Origin: Mycobacterium nebraskense
GTDB taxonomy: Bacteria > Actinomycetota > Actinomycetes > Mycobacteriales > Mycobacteriaceae
Assembly: GCF_002102255.1 (NCBI RefSeq)
Contig: NZ_LQPH01000138.1
Location: 1 to 64,000 of the forward strand
Direction: 5' to 3'
DNA length: 64,000 nucleotides
A model generated the notes under the pieces. It was given only the letters and a program-made list of their open reading frames with translations, did not search any database and was not told where the DNA came from. The position numbers and the translations under genes are program-made. Below are positions 24,725 to 33,847 of the stretch, piece by piece. Each line of letters begins with the position of its first letter. Position 1 is the first letter of the stretch.

Positions 24725-26652
24725 TACCTTATCCTTCTCAGGAATCCCCACCTGACCAATTCTTCAACAGTGCCAGTATTCCCGAACTCGTCGATGATTC
24801 GGTATTGTTGGCCGCCACCAGGTTGATGAAACCAAGGCGCTACTTGCGATTGCTCAATATGCCAGCCGTGCGGTAGAGCCGTGGGGTCCTTGACCACGTA
24901 CTGAAAGTAGGGTTTAAGGGCACTCTCGGGCGGAAGAGCCACTTGCGCAAAGGGCGTTCCATCAGGAGCAAGGTAACCACCGCCCGGATAGCCGAACCGG
25001 CTCAGAACGGTACCCTGCTGCAAGTTTGCGTCGGGAATGATGGTTCCCGGCACTGCGTACGGTTTGGTCGCGAGCGTGTCGTCGGGATAAAGCAGGGTGC
25101 CGTCAGGGTTCGTAAATTCTGGGCCTGGTTCAACTGGGTGGTATCCGTGGAACAACTCGTGCTCATGGGGCAGTGGTGGCGGAGCTGGTGCATCGGCGGG
25201 TACCGGCGGCGGACTGTCGGGCACGACAGGTACGTGCGGTCCCGCGGGAACATGTTCGGGCGGAATCTCGCCGCCACCCGGCGGCGGCGTGTGCTCGACA
25301 ACCGGTAGCGGGCCGGGCTGGGTGCCGGGGACGGGTTGTCCGCTGACGTCCGGAAGTGGTGAGCCATGCGGGGGAAGATCCGCACCGGCCATCGCCGCGC
25401 GCATCTCGGCCGCACTCATTGCGCGCGCTAGGACATTGTCGCCGGTTAGGCCCTCCAGCGCTTCACGATTGAAAAGCGTTTTGAGCCCTTGCCAGGCCGC
25501 GGCGCCGCCTGCCTTGAGACCATATCCGCCCACCGCGGTGGTGATCGCGCTCCACAGCGGTTCGGGAGTGGCTTCCACTTTCCCGGGATCCGGCGTGCGC
25601 ATGCCGGTCAACTTGCCGCCGCTGAACGTATAGGACGTGCCGGTGGCCTGGTCGAAGAATTCGCCGGTGCCGTCCTTGAGCTGACCGAAAACCTGTACCG
25701 GCTGTCCGTCGACCTTGTAGGTGAACATGAAATGGCCGTCGGGAGTAATGGTGACCGACGCGGGATCGACGCTGTTGTAGTTGGGGATCTTCCCCAGGTC
25801 ATCGAGCTCCTTGGCGAGATCGGCCTTGAGCTTGGGCAGCTTGGCGCTCGCTGCCTCGCCTTCCGGCGAGCCAGGCCCGTGGGCATAGAGGTCGGCCATG
25901 GCCTTGTCCAGGGCTGCCTGCGCGGCGCGCACCCTGCCCATCTGATCCACCACCGCCTGGTCGGTGATCCGCCGGATGTTGGCGAGCGCAGTCTGCTGTG
26001 CGTCGGATGGCGGAGATACGCCGTCGCCATCGAGTCCATGAAGCGGAGCGCCGTCGTACCCATCGGTGTGCAGGCTATCCAGGGATTTCTGCAGGCTGCC
26101 GGAGTAGCCGTTGCGGATCGATTGCAGCTGCGCGAGAGCGGCTTTGGTGTCCCGGAGTGCGTCGCTTTCACAAGTCCGGACGAACGCATGCAGCGCTTCC
26201 GCGTCCGCGGCGCTGAGGTGCGGGTCGTTCAACATCGCGGCGGCCTGGCAAAGCAAATTGGAGAGTTCCTGCAGCTGGGAATCCAGGTTGCCGATCTCTC
26301 CGGCGGCGGCCTTTTGCGCTTCGGCCAAAGCGGCGGCGATGGTCTCCAGGTCGACGCCGATCTTGGGCAACTGAAGCGACTGCGCACCCAGGGACTTCGT
26401 TACCCGCTGCACTTCGGCGGAATCGTTGATCGGATGGTCGCCACTCTGATGGTTCCAGGCCGCGTCGAAGCGATTGCGCGCTTGCTCGAACGCGTGCTCG
26501 GCCTCTGCCGTGCAACGGCCGGCTTCGGAAAAGGCCTCCGCGAGGTTGGAGATCTGCAACGGATCGCCGGCCTGCAGGCTCCGGTTGATCGCCCAAGGGT
26601 CGCCTCCGGCCTCGGCGATCAGCGCGTCAATATCTATGTACGGCAGGCCCAT
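24724..26652 (-). CDS. TNT-domain NAD(+) glycohydrolase toxin with ESX-type helical N-terminus
   Basis: A 642-aa polymorphic toxin. Residues about 1-260 are helical without a Sec signal, resembling ESX-exported proteins. A beta-rich segment (VTITPDGHFMFTYKVDGQPVQVFG) and a helical part follow. Residues about 420-495 form a Pro-rich linker. Residues about 530-642 are a TNT (DUF4237) domain: GTVLSRFGYPGGGYLAPDGTPF, ALPPESAL, and HQPGGGQQY with Gln616, equivalent to the essential Gln of the M. tuberculosis CpnT toxin. That domain hydrolyses NAD+. ATG 26652 is chosen; GTG 26664 is possible. This is not the cpnT locus. The gene is followed by its candidate immunity gene. Confidence 0.85.
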   Translation of the reverse strand: MGLPYIDIDALIAEAGGDPWAINRSLQAGDPLQISNLAEAFSEAGRCTAEAEHAFEQARNRFDAAWNHQSGDHPINDSAEVQRVTKSLGAQSLQLPKIGVDLETIAAALAEAQKAAAGEIGNLDSQLQELSNLLCQAAAMLNDPHLSAADAEALHAFVRTCESDALRDTKAALAQLQSIRNGYSGSLQKSLDSLHTDGYDGAPLHGLDGDGVSPPSDAQQTALANIRRITDQAVVDQMGRVRAAQAALDKAMADLYAHGPGSPEGEAASAKLPKLKADLAKELDDLGKIPNYNSVDPASVTITPDGHFMFTYKVDGQPVQVFGQLKDGTGEFFDQATGTSYTFSGGKLTGMRTPDPGKVEATPEPLWSAITTAVGGYGLKAGGAAAWQGLKTLFNREALEGLTGDNVLARAMSAAEMRAAMAGADLPPHGSPLPDVSGQPVPGTQPGPLPVVEHTPPPGGGEIPPEHVPAGPHVPVVPDSPPPVPADAPAPPPLPHEHELFHGYHPVEPGPEFTNPDGTLLYPDDTLATKPYAVPGTIIPDANLQQGTVLSRFGYPGGGYLAPDGTPFAQVALPPESALKPYFQYVVKDPTALPHGWHIEQSQVAPWFHQPGGGQQYRIIDEFGNTGTVEELVRWGFLRRIR

Positions 26653-26886
26653 AGCACCGCCCACCGCTGCGCAGCGTTACGCCCATCGCGTTCGATGGGT
26701 TCGGTCTCGCGACCTTGCGCCGAACCCGCTCGTCCCACCCCGACGAACATTGCCACCCCTCCTGAACTGGCAATGACGCTACTGACGCGGACGCGCACGT
26801 CAATTCACAACACGGTTGCGCACGTCACGGATAACCGCTTTCAGGCGGCTACCGCTGATAGGCCCGCACCCAGCCGGCCGGCGAAC

Positions 26887-26903
26887 GGCGTCGTAACGAC
26901 GCC
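26887..26903 (-). terminator. hairpin downstream of tRNA-Leu
   Basis: A perfect inverted repeat, GGCGTCG-TTA-CGACGCC on the minus strand (7-bp stem, 3-nt loop, one further closing pair possible inside the loop). It begins 12 nt after the tRNA-Leu 3' end. It has no U-tract. Position and symmetry favour an intrinsic terminator for the tRNA transcript. Confidence 0.5.
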
Positions 26904-26915
26904 AATATTCAACTG

Positions 26916-26998
26916 TGGGCGAAGGGGGACTTGAACCCCCACGTCCCGAAGGACACTGGCACCTGAAGCCAGCGCGTCTGCCATTCCGCCACTCGCCC
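26916..26998 (-). tRNA. leuT: tRNA-Leu (anticodon CAG)
   Basis: The minus strand folds as a class II tRNA of 83 nt. The acceptor GGGCGAG pairs with TTCGCCC (last pair G-T), with discriminator A. The D-arm contains TGGCGGAATGGCAGACGC. The anticodon stem CTGGC/GCCAG closes the loop TTCAGGT with anticodon CAG. A variable arm (TGTCCTTCGGGACG region) and the T-arm GGGGG-TTCAAGT-CCCCC follow. CCA is not encoded. It corresponds to leuT beside fhaA in M. tuberculosis and marks the edge of the accessory segment. Confidence 0.95.
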
Positions 26999-27240
26999 GG
27001 AAAAACAACCGATGGACCATACCACTTTAATAGTCGTGTTCCCCAACCGCCTGGTCGGGCCTGGAAGCCGTTCAGCGCTGCGGGACAACGCCTCTGAGCA
27101 GGGCGGACGCAGTTCTCAGAGTTTCGACGGTGCCGCGGCGCCGCGCTGTCCCGATACCATGCTGGAGTGAAAGGTCACCCCGCGAATCGTTTGCCGCGCG
27201 CCGGCGACATGCTGCGGCAAGTGCGGGCGAACGCCAGAGC

Positions 27241-28860
27241 ATGAGTAGCCAACGCGGGCTGGCGGCCCGGATCGAGCGCAAGCTCGAGGCCACGGTCGAC
27301 AACGCGTTCGCCCGAGTCTTCGGCGGATCGATCGTTCCACAGGAGGTCGAGGCACTCCTACGCCGCGAAGCCCGCGACGGCATCGAGCGGCTCCAGGGAA
27401 ATCGCCTTTTGGCCCCGAACGAATACATCATTACCCTCGGTAGTCACGACTTCGAGAAGGTGGGCGCCGACCCTGATCTCACGTCGGGCGCTTTCGCTAG
27501 GTACTTGGCCGACTACATCCATGAACAGGGGTGGCAAACGTATGGTGAGGTGGTCGTCCGGTTCGAGCAGTCGTCGAACCTGCGTACCGGCCAGTACCGC
27601 GCCCGTGGTGCTGTCAACCCCGATGTGCAGCCCCGCCCGACGGTCAACGATCCCGTCCGGCCACAATCAAATAATGCGTTCGGCGCAGAACGAGGAGTAG
27701 CACCAATGACTGACGATTCGAGTCACCGCGGGGCTCAGGGTCCGGGGCGGCCCAGCGATGAGTATTACGACGACCGCTACGCGCGTCCGCAAGAGGGCGG
27801 CGCGGAACCACAGGGGGGACCTGAACCACGCGGTGGGTATCCGCCCGAGCAGAGCGGCTACCCGCCGCCGCAGGGCTACCCGCCACCCCGCCACCCTGAG
27901 CAGGGCGGCTACCCGGAACAGGGCGGCTACCCCGAACAAGGTGGTTATCAAGGCCCCGGTGGCTATCCCGACCAGCGCGGCTACCAAGGCCAGGGCGGCT
28001 ACCCCGAGCAGGGCCAGGGCGGCTATCCGCCGCACTATGAGCAGCGTCCTCCCGCGCCCGGCGGATACGGCGGCCAAGGCTACGACCAGGGCTACCGTCA
28101 GGGCGGCGGTTACGCCCCTCCCGGCGGTGGTCAGCCCGCCGCCGGCCAGCAGGGCTACGGCGGATACGGCGAATACGGCCGCGGACCGGCCCGCCCAGAC
28201 GAGGGTGGCTACGCTCCGCCCGAGCAACGGCCGGCCTACCCCGAGCAGGGGGCCGGGTACGAGCAGGGCGGCAGCTACGAGCAGGGCGCCGGGTACGAGC
28301 CGGGATACCAGCAGGGCGGCGGCTACGGCCGGCAGGACTACGGCCCCGGCGACTACACGCAGTACGCCGAGAACGTCCCGGGTGGGGGATACCCCGGTCA
28401 GGGCGGCGGCGGATACGCCGAGCCCGCGCACCGCGACTACGACTACGGGCAGCAGGCTGAGTACGCCCAGCCGAGTGAGTACGGCCAGCCCGCCGACTAC
28501 GGGCAACCGGCCGACTACGGCCAGCAGGCCGGCGGCTACGGCGGTTACGGCGGGGGCGGCTACGGCGCGGCCGGCACAACGGTCACCCTCCAGCTCGATG
28601 ACGGCAGCGGCCGCACCTATCAGCTGCGCGAGGGCTCCAACATCGTCGGCCGTGGACAAGACGCCCAGTTCCGGTTGCCCGACACTGGCGTGTCACGGCG
28701 TCATCTGGAGGTCCGCTGGGACGGGCAGGTGGCGCTCCTGTCGGACCTGAACTCGACCAACGGCACCACCGTGAACAACGCACCGGTGCAGGAGTGGCAG
28801 CTGGCTGACGGCGACGTGATCCGTCTGGGCCACTCGGAGATCATCGTCCGGATCCACTGA
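27241..28860 (+). CDS. fhaA: FHA-domain protein FhaA
   Basis: A 539-aa cytoplasmic scaffold. Residues about 1-125 are the DUF3662 domain ([30 protein letters not shown]). Residues about 150-445 are a Gly/Tyr/Gln/Pro-rich repeat region. Residues about 450-539 are a forkhead-associated phosphothreonine-binding domain ([31 protein letters not shown]). In M. tuberculosis (Rv0020c, 527 aa) FhaA binds phosphorylated MviN/MurJ to restrain peptidoglycan synthesis and is a PknB substrate. I chose ATG at 27241 to match that N-terminus; the upstream frame is not conserved. It heads the fhaA-to-pknB cluster, with a 124-nt gap before fhaB. Confidence 0.97.
   Translation: MSSQRGLAARIERKLEATVDNAFARVFGGSIVPQEVEALLRREARDGIERLQGNRLLAPNEYIITLGSHDFEKVGADPDLTSGAFARYLADYIHEQGWQTYGEVVVRFEQSSNLRTGQYRARGAVNPDVQPRPTVNDPVRPQSNNAFGAERGVAPMTDDSSHRGAQGPGRPSDEYYDDRYARPQEGGAEPQGGPEPRGGYPPEQSGYPPPQGYPPPRHPEQGGYPEQGGYPEQGGYQGPGGYPDQRGYQGQGGYPEQGQGGYPPHYEQRPPAPGGYGGQGYDQGYRQGGGYAPPGGGQPAAGQQGYGGYGEYGRGPARPDEGGYAPPEQRPAYPEQGAGYEQGGSYEQGAGYEPGYQQGGGYGRQDYGPGDYTQYAENVPGGGYPGQGGGGYAEPAHRDYDYGQQAEYAQPSEYGQPADYGQPADYGQQAGGYGGYGGGGYGAAGTTVTLQLDDGSGRTYQLREGSNIVGRGQDAQFRLPDTGVSRRHLEVRWDGQVALLSDLNSTNGTTVNNAPVQEWQLADGDVIRLGHSEIIVRIH
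27841..28560 (+). repeat. Gly-Gly-Tyr-Pro-Glu-Gln repeat region of fhaA
   Basis: About 240 codons of degenerate repeats, with units such as GGYPEQ, RGYQGQ and YGQPAD. The DNA counterpart GGCGGCTACCC(C/G)GA(G/A)CA recurs many times, mostly in steps of 18-24 nt. This is the intrinsically disordered linker between the DUF3662 and FHA domains. Such tracts are prone to copy-number change and assembly error. Confidence 0.85.
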
Positions 28861-28984
28861 ACCCGCTGGGCTCAACGCTGCCGTGCTTCGCCCCGCGCCG
28901 ACCGCCGTCCAAGTATCGTGACGTTGCCGATGTGCTCGGGGTCACGGGCGCCAGGGGGAGACGCTAGGACGGAAAGGACGCCAG

Positions 28985-29452
28985 ATGCAGGGACTCGTAC
29001 TGCAGCTGACGCGCGCCGGATTTTTAATGTTGTTGTGGGTATTCATCTGGTCCGTGTTGCGGATTTTGCGGACCGATATCTATGCGCCCACCGGTGCCGT
29101 CATGGTGCGCCGCGGCTTAGCGTTGCGCAGCACCCTGCTGCCTTCGCGGCAACGGCGGCATGCCGCACGCTATCTGGTGGTCACCGAAGGGGCGTTGGCG
29201 GGGGCACGCATCACACTCAGCGGGCAACCTGTGTTGATCGGCAGGGCCGACGACTCGACCCTGGTGCTCACCGATGACTACGCCTCGACTCGGCACGCCC
29301 GGCTGTCTCAGCGCGGTTCGGAATGGTACGTCGAGGATCTAGGATCGACCAACGGCACTTACCTTGACAGGGCAAAGGTGACGACTGCGGTACGAGTTCC
29401 AATAGGGACGCCGATTCGGATCGGCAAAACAGCGATTGAGCTGCGCCCGTGA
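28985..29452 (+). CDS. fhaB: FHA-domain membrane protein FhaB (FipA)
   Basis: A 155-aa protein. An N-terminal membrane anchor spans about residues 7-27 (LTRAGFLMLLWVFIWSVLRIL). A cytoplasmic FHA domain spans about residues 75-150, with GRADDSTLVLTDDYASTRHARL and STNGTYLDRAKV carrying the phosphothreonine-binding residues. In M. tuberculosis (Rv0019c/FipA) it links PknA signalling to FtsZ and FtsQ in division. The ATG is at 28985, preceded by GGAAAGGA. The stop overlaps the pstP GTG start by 4 nt, beginning a chain of coupled genes. Confidence 0.96.
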   Translation: MQGLVLQLTRAGFLMLLWVFIWSVLRILRTDIYAPTGAVMVRRGLALRSTLLPSRQRRHAARYLVVTEGALAGARITLSGQPVLIGRADDSTLVLTDDYASTRHARLSQRGSEWYVEDLGSTNGTYLDRAKVTTAVRVPIGTPIRIGKTAIELRP

Positions 29453-30966
29453 CCCTGGTCCTGCGATATGCCGCGCGCAGCGATCGCGGCCTGGTGCGCG
29501 CCAATAACGAAGACTCCGTGTACGCCGGTGCGCGGCTGCTCGCCCTGGCCGATGGCATGGGCGGTCACGCCGCCGGCGAAGTGGCCTCCCAATTGGTGAT
29601 CGCCGCACTGGCCCATCTCGACGACGACGAACCCGGCGGCGACCTGCTGGCCAAGCTCGACACCGCAGTGCGCTCCGGCAACGCGGCCATCGCGGCGCAG
29701 GTGGAGGCGGAGCCCGAGCTCGAGGGGATGGGCACCACGCTCACCGCAATCCTGTTCGCGGGCGACCGGATTGGATTGGTGCACATCGGCGACTCGCGCG
29801 GCTACCTGCTGCGCGACGGTGAACTGACGCAGATCACCAAAGACGACACGTTCGTCCAGACCTTGGTTGACGAAGGCCGGATCACACGCGAAGAGGCGCA
29901 CAGCCACCCGCAGCGGTCGCTGATCATGCGCGCGCTCACCGGTCACGAGGTCGAACCCACGTTGACGATGCGCGAGGCCCGTGCCGGTGACCGCTACCTG
30001 CTCTGCTCCGACGGGCTCAGCGATCCGGTGAGCGACGAAACCATCCTCGAGGCGCTGCAGATCCCCGACGTGGCCGAAGCCGCCTACCGCCTCATCGAGC
30101 TGGCGCTGCGTGGCGGCGGCCCGGACAACGTGACCGTGGTGGTCGCCGACGTCGTCGACTACGACTATGGCCAGACCCAACCGATTCTCGCCGGCGCGGT
30201 TTCGGGTGACGACGACCAAATGACTTTGCCCAACACCTCCGCGGGCCGCGCCTCAGCGATCAGGCCCCGCGATGAAGCGGCCAAACGCGTTGCGCCACAA
30301 CCGGAAACGCCAAGCCGCCCACGCTGGCCCCGGCGGCGGATGTTCTTCGTCGTGACGCTGGCGGTGTTATTCGTGCTCTCGGGCCTGGCCGTCGGATGGT
30401 GGGTCATCCAGCGCAACTACTACGTCGCCGAATACGACGGCAAGGTATCGATCGTCCGCGGAATTCAGGGGTCCCTGTTGGGCGTGCCGCTGCAGCAGCC
30501 CTATTTGGTGGGCTGCCTGAGTACACGAAATGAACTGTCGCTGATCAGTTATGGCCAATCCGGACACGCGAACTGTCAGCTGATGACGCTGCGGGACTTG
30601 CGCCGTCCCGGACAGGTCCAGGTTCAGACCGGACTGCCGGGAGGCAGCCTGGACCAGGCCGAGTCACAGTTACGCCAATTGCTGGCCGAATACCTGCTGC
30701 CCACCTGCCCTTCGCCGCGCGCCACGTCGCCGCCGGGGCCCCCGACCACCGGGAGCGGCACCCCCGAGTCAAGCGTCGCGACATCGCCACCACCCACCAC
30801 TCCACCAACCACCGCTACTTCCGGCCCCAGCGCCCCAGCCCCCACCGGTGCCACAGGCGGCCCCGCGACCCCGTCGCCGGTGGGCCCCACAACCACTTCC
30901 CAGATCGTCACCGCGCTTCCAGCGCCTCCACTTCAACCGGGCATTGACTGCCGGACGGTGGCATGA
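29449..30966 (+). CDS. pstP: Ser/Thr protein phosphatase PstP (PP2C)
   Basis: A 505-aa membrane phosphatase that dephosphorylates PknA, PknB and their substrates. The PP2C domain occupies residues 1-240, with metal-binding motifs including DGMGGHAAGE (35-44), GDSRGYL and LCSDGLSD. After a linker, one transmembrane segment lies near residues 300-322 (FFVVTLAVLFVLSGLAVGWWV). An extracytoplasmic domain ends in a Thr/Pro-rich tail. The GTG at 29449 overlaps the fhaB stop and the end overlaps rodA (ATGA). M. tuberculosis PstP is 514 aa. Confidence 0.97.
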   Translation: MTLVLRYAARSDRGLVRANNEDSVYAGARLLALADGMGGHAAGEVASQLVIAALAHLDDDEPGGDLLAKLDTAVRSGNAAIAAQVEAEPELEGMGTTLTAILFAGDRIGLVHIGDSRGYLLRDGELTQITKDDTFVQTLVDEGRITREEAHSHPQRSLIMRALTGHEVEPTLTMREARAGDRYLLCSDGLSDPVSDETILEALQIPDVAEAAYRLIELALRGGGPDNVTVVVADVVDYDYGQTQPILAGAVSGDDDQMTLPNTSAGRASAIRPRDEAAKRVAPQPETPSRPRWPRRRMFFVVTLAVLFVLSGLAVGWWVIQRNYYVAEYDGKVSIVRGIQGSLLGVPLQQPYLVGCLSTRNELSLISYGQSGHANCQLMTLRDLRRPGQVQVQTGLPGGSLDQAESQLRQLLAEYLLPTCPSPRATSPPGPPTTGSGTPESSVATSPPPTTPPTTATSGPSAPAPTGATGGPATPSPVGPTTTSQIVTALPAPPLQPGIDCRTVA

Positions 30967-32372
30967 CGACACAACTCCAGCCGCCCGTCGCGGTCACTCC
31001 TCCGCTGCCCACCCGTCGCAACGCCGAACTGCTGCTGCTGTGCTTCGCCGCAGCGATCACCGTCGCCGCGTTGCTGATCGTCGAGGCAAACCAGGACCGC
31101 GAATTGCACTGGAACGTCATCACCTACGGGCTGGTGTTCATGCTCGTATTCGGGTCGGCGCACCTGGCCATCAGGCGCTTTGCCCCCTATACCGATCCGC
31201 TGCTGTTGCCAATTGTGGCGTTGCTCAACGGACTTGGCCTGGTGATGATCCATCGGCTCGACCTGGTCAACAACCAGCTGAGCGGCCGCCATCACCCCAG
31301 TGCCACCCAGCAGATGCTGTGGACCCTCGTCGGGGTCGTCGCGTTCGCGCTCGTAGTCACGTTTCTGAAAGACCATCGGCAGCTGGCACGGTATGGCTAC
31401 ATATGCGGAATCGCCGGCTTGGTGCTGTTGGTGATTCCCGCCCTGCTGCCGGCGTCGCTGTCCGAACAGAATGGCGCGAAAATCTGGATTCGCTTCCCCG
31501 GCTTCTCGATTCAGCCCGCCGAATTCTCCAAGATCTTGTTGCTGATCTTCTTCTCCGCCGTGCTGATCGCCAAAAGGGGCCTGTTCACCAGCGTCGGCAA
31601 GCATTTCATGGGGCTGACCATGCCGCGCCCCCGAGACCTCGCGCCCCTGCTGGCCGCCTGGGTGGTCTCGGTGGGCGTGATGGTCTTCGAGAAAGACCTC
31701 GGCACCTCACTGCTGCTCTATGCGTCGTTTCTGGTGGTGGTTTACCTTGCGACACAACGGTTCAGCTGGGTGGTGATCGGCCTGGTGCTGTTCGCGGTGG
31801 GCAGCGTCATCGCATATTTCGTGTTCGCTCACGTCCGGGTCCGCGTGCAGATGTGGTGGGACCCCTTCTCCGACCCCGACGGCAGCGGCTACCAGATCGT
31901 GCAGTCGTTGTTCAGTTTCGCCACCGGCGGCATATTCGGGACCGGGCTGGGCAACGGTCAACCCGATACCGTGCCGGCCGCGTCGACCGACTTCATCATC
32001 GCGGCGTTCGGTGAAGAGCTCGGGCTCGTCGGGCTCGCCAGCATCTTGATGCTCTACACCATCGTCATCGTCCGCGGCATGCGCACCGCGATCGCGACGC
32101 GGGACAGCTTCGGCAAGCTGCTGGCCGCGGGCCTGGCCTCGACCCTGGCCATCCAGCTGTTCATCGTCGTCGGCGGGGTAACGCAACTCATCCCGCTGAC
32201 CGGGCTGACCACGCCGTGGATGTCTTACGGCGGATCGTCGTTGCTGGCGAATTACGTGCTGCTGGCTATCCTCGCCCGCATCTCGCACAGTGCCCGGCAT
32301 CCCTTACGCGGCCGTGAGCGCAAGGATTCCCCGATCGCGGCGGCCAAGACCGAGGTAATCGAGAAGGTATGA
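30963..32372 (+). CDS. rodA: SEDS peptidoglycan polymerase RodA
   Basis: A 469-aa SEDS-family glycosyltransferase with about ten transmembrane segments that polymerises lipid II. Family hallmarks are WIRFPGFSIQPAEFSKI, the region FEKDLGTSLLLYASF containing the catalytic Asp candidate, QIVQSLFSFATGGIFGTGLG and PWMSYGGSSLLANY near the C-terminus. It pairs with the downstream class B PBP (PbpA) to build wall. Both ends overlap neighbours by 4 nt, in a growth-control operon with the phosphatase and the two kinases. Confidence 0.97.
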   Translation: MTTQLQPPVAVTPPLPTRRNAELLLLCFAAAITVAALLIVEANQDRELHWNVITYGLVFMLVFGSAHLAIRRFAPYTDPLLLPIVALLNGLGLVMIHRLDLVNNQLSGRHHPSATQQMLWTLVGVVAFALVVTFLKDHRQLARYGYICGIAGLVLLVIPALLPASLSEQNGAKIWIRFPGFSIQPAEFSKILLLIFFSAVLIAKRGLFTSVGKHFMGLTMPRPRDLAPLLAAWVVSVGVMVFEKDLGTSLLLYASFLVVVYLATQRFSWVVIGLVLFAVGSVIAYFVFAHVRVRVQMWWDPFSDPDGSGYQIVQSLFSFATGGIFGTGLGNGQPDTVPAASTDFIIAAFGEELGLVGLASILMLYTIVIVRGMRTAIATRDSFGKLLAAGLASTLAIQLFIVVGGVTQLIPLTGLTTPWMSYGGSSLLANYVLLAILARISHSARHPLRGRERKDSPIAAAKTEVIEKV

Positions 32373-33847
32373 ACACCTCTCTTCGCCGCATCTCGGTCAC
32401 CGTCATGGCGTTGATCGTGCTGCTGCTGCTCAACGCCACGATGACGCAGGTGTTCGCCGCGGACTCGCTGCGCGCCGACCCGCGCAATCAGCGCGTGCTG
32501 CTTGACGAGTATTCGCGTCAACGCGGCCAGATCGTCGCCGGCGGTCAACTGCTGGCCTACTCGGTGGCCACCGACAGCCGCTTCCGCTTCTTGCGGGTCT
32601 ATCCCACCCCGGCGGTGTACGCGCCGCTCACCGGCTTCTATTCGCTGCGCTATTCCAGCACGGGCCTCGAACGCGCCGAGGACCCGCTGTTGAACGGATC
32701 CGACGAGCGCCTGTTCGGGCGCCGGCTGGCCGATTTCTTCACCGGTCGCGATCCACGCGGCGGCAACGTCGACACCACCATCAGACCGCGGGTCCAGCAG
32801 GCCGGGTGGGACGCGATGCAGCAAGGGTGCGGGGGGCCGCCGTGCAAGGGCGCTGTCGTCGCCCTCGAGCCGTCCACCGGCAAGATCTTGGCCATGGTGT
32901 CATCGCCGTCCTATGACCCCAATCTGCTGTCGTCGCACGATCCCGATGTGCAGGCGCAAGCATGGCAGCGACTGCGCGACGACCCCGACAATCCGATGGC
33001 CAACCGCGCCATCTCGGAGACCTACCCGCCCGGATCGACGTTCAAGGTGATCACCACCGCGGCGGCGCTGCAGGCCGGCGCGACCGACGCCGAGCAGTTG
33101 ACCGCGGCGTCCACGATTCCGCTGCCCGACAGCACCGCGACGTTGGAGAACTACGGCGGTCAGTCCTGTGGCAACGAGCCGACGGTGTCGCTCAAGCAGG
33201 CGTTCGCCCTGTCGTGCAACACCGCGTTCGTCCAGCTCGGCATCCTCACCGGGTCCGATGCGCTGCGCAGCATGGCGCGCTCGTTCGGCCTGGACACCAC
33301 CCCGAGCGTCATCCCGCTGCAGGTAGCCGAATCAACCATCGGGATCATCCCGGACGCGGCCGCGCTGGGCATGTCCAGCATCGGCCAGAAGGACGTTGCG
33401 CTGACACCGCTGGAGAACGCCGAGATCGCCGCGACCATCGCGAACGACGGCGTGATGATGCAGCCCTACCTGATCGACAGCCTCAAGGGCCCCGACCTGG
33501 CGAACATCAGCACCACCGTTCCCTACCAGCAGCGCCGCGCGGTGTCACCCCAGGTCGCCGCTAAGCTAACAGAGCTGATGGTTGGCGCCGAGAAGGTCGC
33601 GCAGCAGAAAGGGGCCATTCCCGGCGTGCAGATCGCATCCAAGACTGGTACCGCAGAGCATGGCACCGATCCGCGTAATACGCCGCCGCACGCGTGGTAC
33701 ATCGCCTTCGCGCCCGCGCAGACGCCCAAAGTCGCCGTGGCAGTGTTGGTGGAGAATGGCGGCGACCGCCTGTCCGCGACGGGAGGTGCACTCGCCGCGC
33801 CGATCGGACGGGCTGTGATCCAAGCCGCGCTGCAGGGAGGACCATGA
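32369..33847 (+). CDS. pbpA: class B penicillin-binding protein PbpA
   Basis: A 492-aa transpeptidase (M. tuberculosis PbpA is 491 aa). A single N-terminal anchor spans about residues 8-30. The transpeptidase motifs are intact: SxxK with Ser223 (GSTFK), SxN at Ser282 (LSCN) and KTGTAE near residue 424. It crosslinks nascent peptidoglycan with RodA and is needed for division and shape in mycobacteria. Coupled by ATGA overlaps to rodA upstream and pknA downstream. It is a beta-lactam target. Confidence 0.97.
   Translation: MNTSLRRISVTVMALIVLLLLNATMTQVFAADSLRADPRNQRVLLDEYSRQRGQIVAGGQLLAYSVATDSRFRFLRVYPTPAVYAPLTGFYSLRYSSTGLERAEDPLLNGSDERLFGRRLADFFTGRDPRGGNVDTTIRPRVQQAGWDAMQQGCGGPPCKGAVVALEPSTGKILAMVSSPSYDPNLLSSHDPDVQAQAWQRLRDDPDNPMANRAISETYPPGSTFKVITTAAALQAGATDAEQLTAASTIPLPDSTATLENYGGQSCGNEPTVSLKQAFALSCNTAFVQLGILTGSDALRSMARSFGLDTTPSVIPLQVAESTIGIIPDAAALGMSSIGQKDVALTPLENAEIAATIANDGVMMQPYLIDSLKGPDLANISTTVPYQQRRAVSPQVAAKLTELMVGAEKVAQQKGAIPGVQIASKTGTAEHGTDPRNTPPHAWYIAFAPAQTPKVAVAVLVENGGDRLSATGGALAAPIGRAVIQAALQGGP

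Noticed and set aside
25489..26934. 481-codon plus-strand frame opposite the TNT toxin
   Set aside because: The toxin strand has recognisable domains; this frame has none and runs into the tRNA-Leu gene.
27841..28560. CRISPR-like repeats
   Set aside because: The spacing is irregular and codon-based, with no unique spacers; it is a coding low-complexity repeat.
27644..28659. Long minus-strand frames opposite fhaA
   Set aside because: They are produced by the GGYPEQ-type DNA repeats of fhaA and read as Arg/Pro or Ala/Val low complexity.
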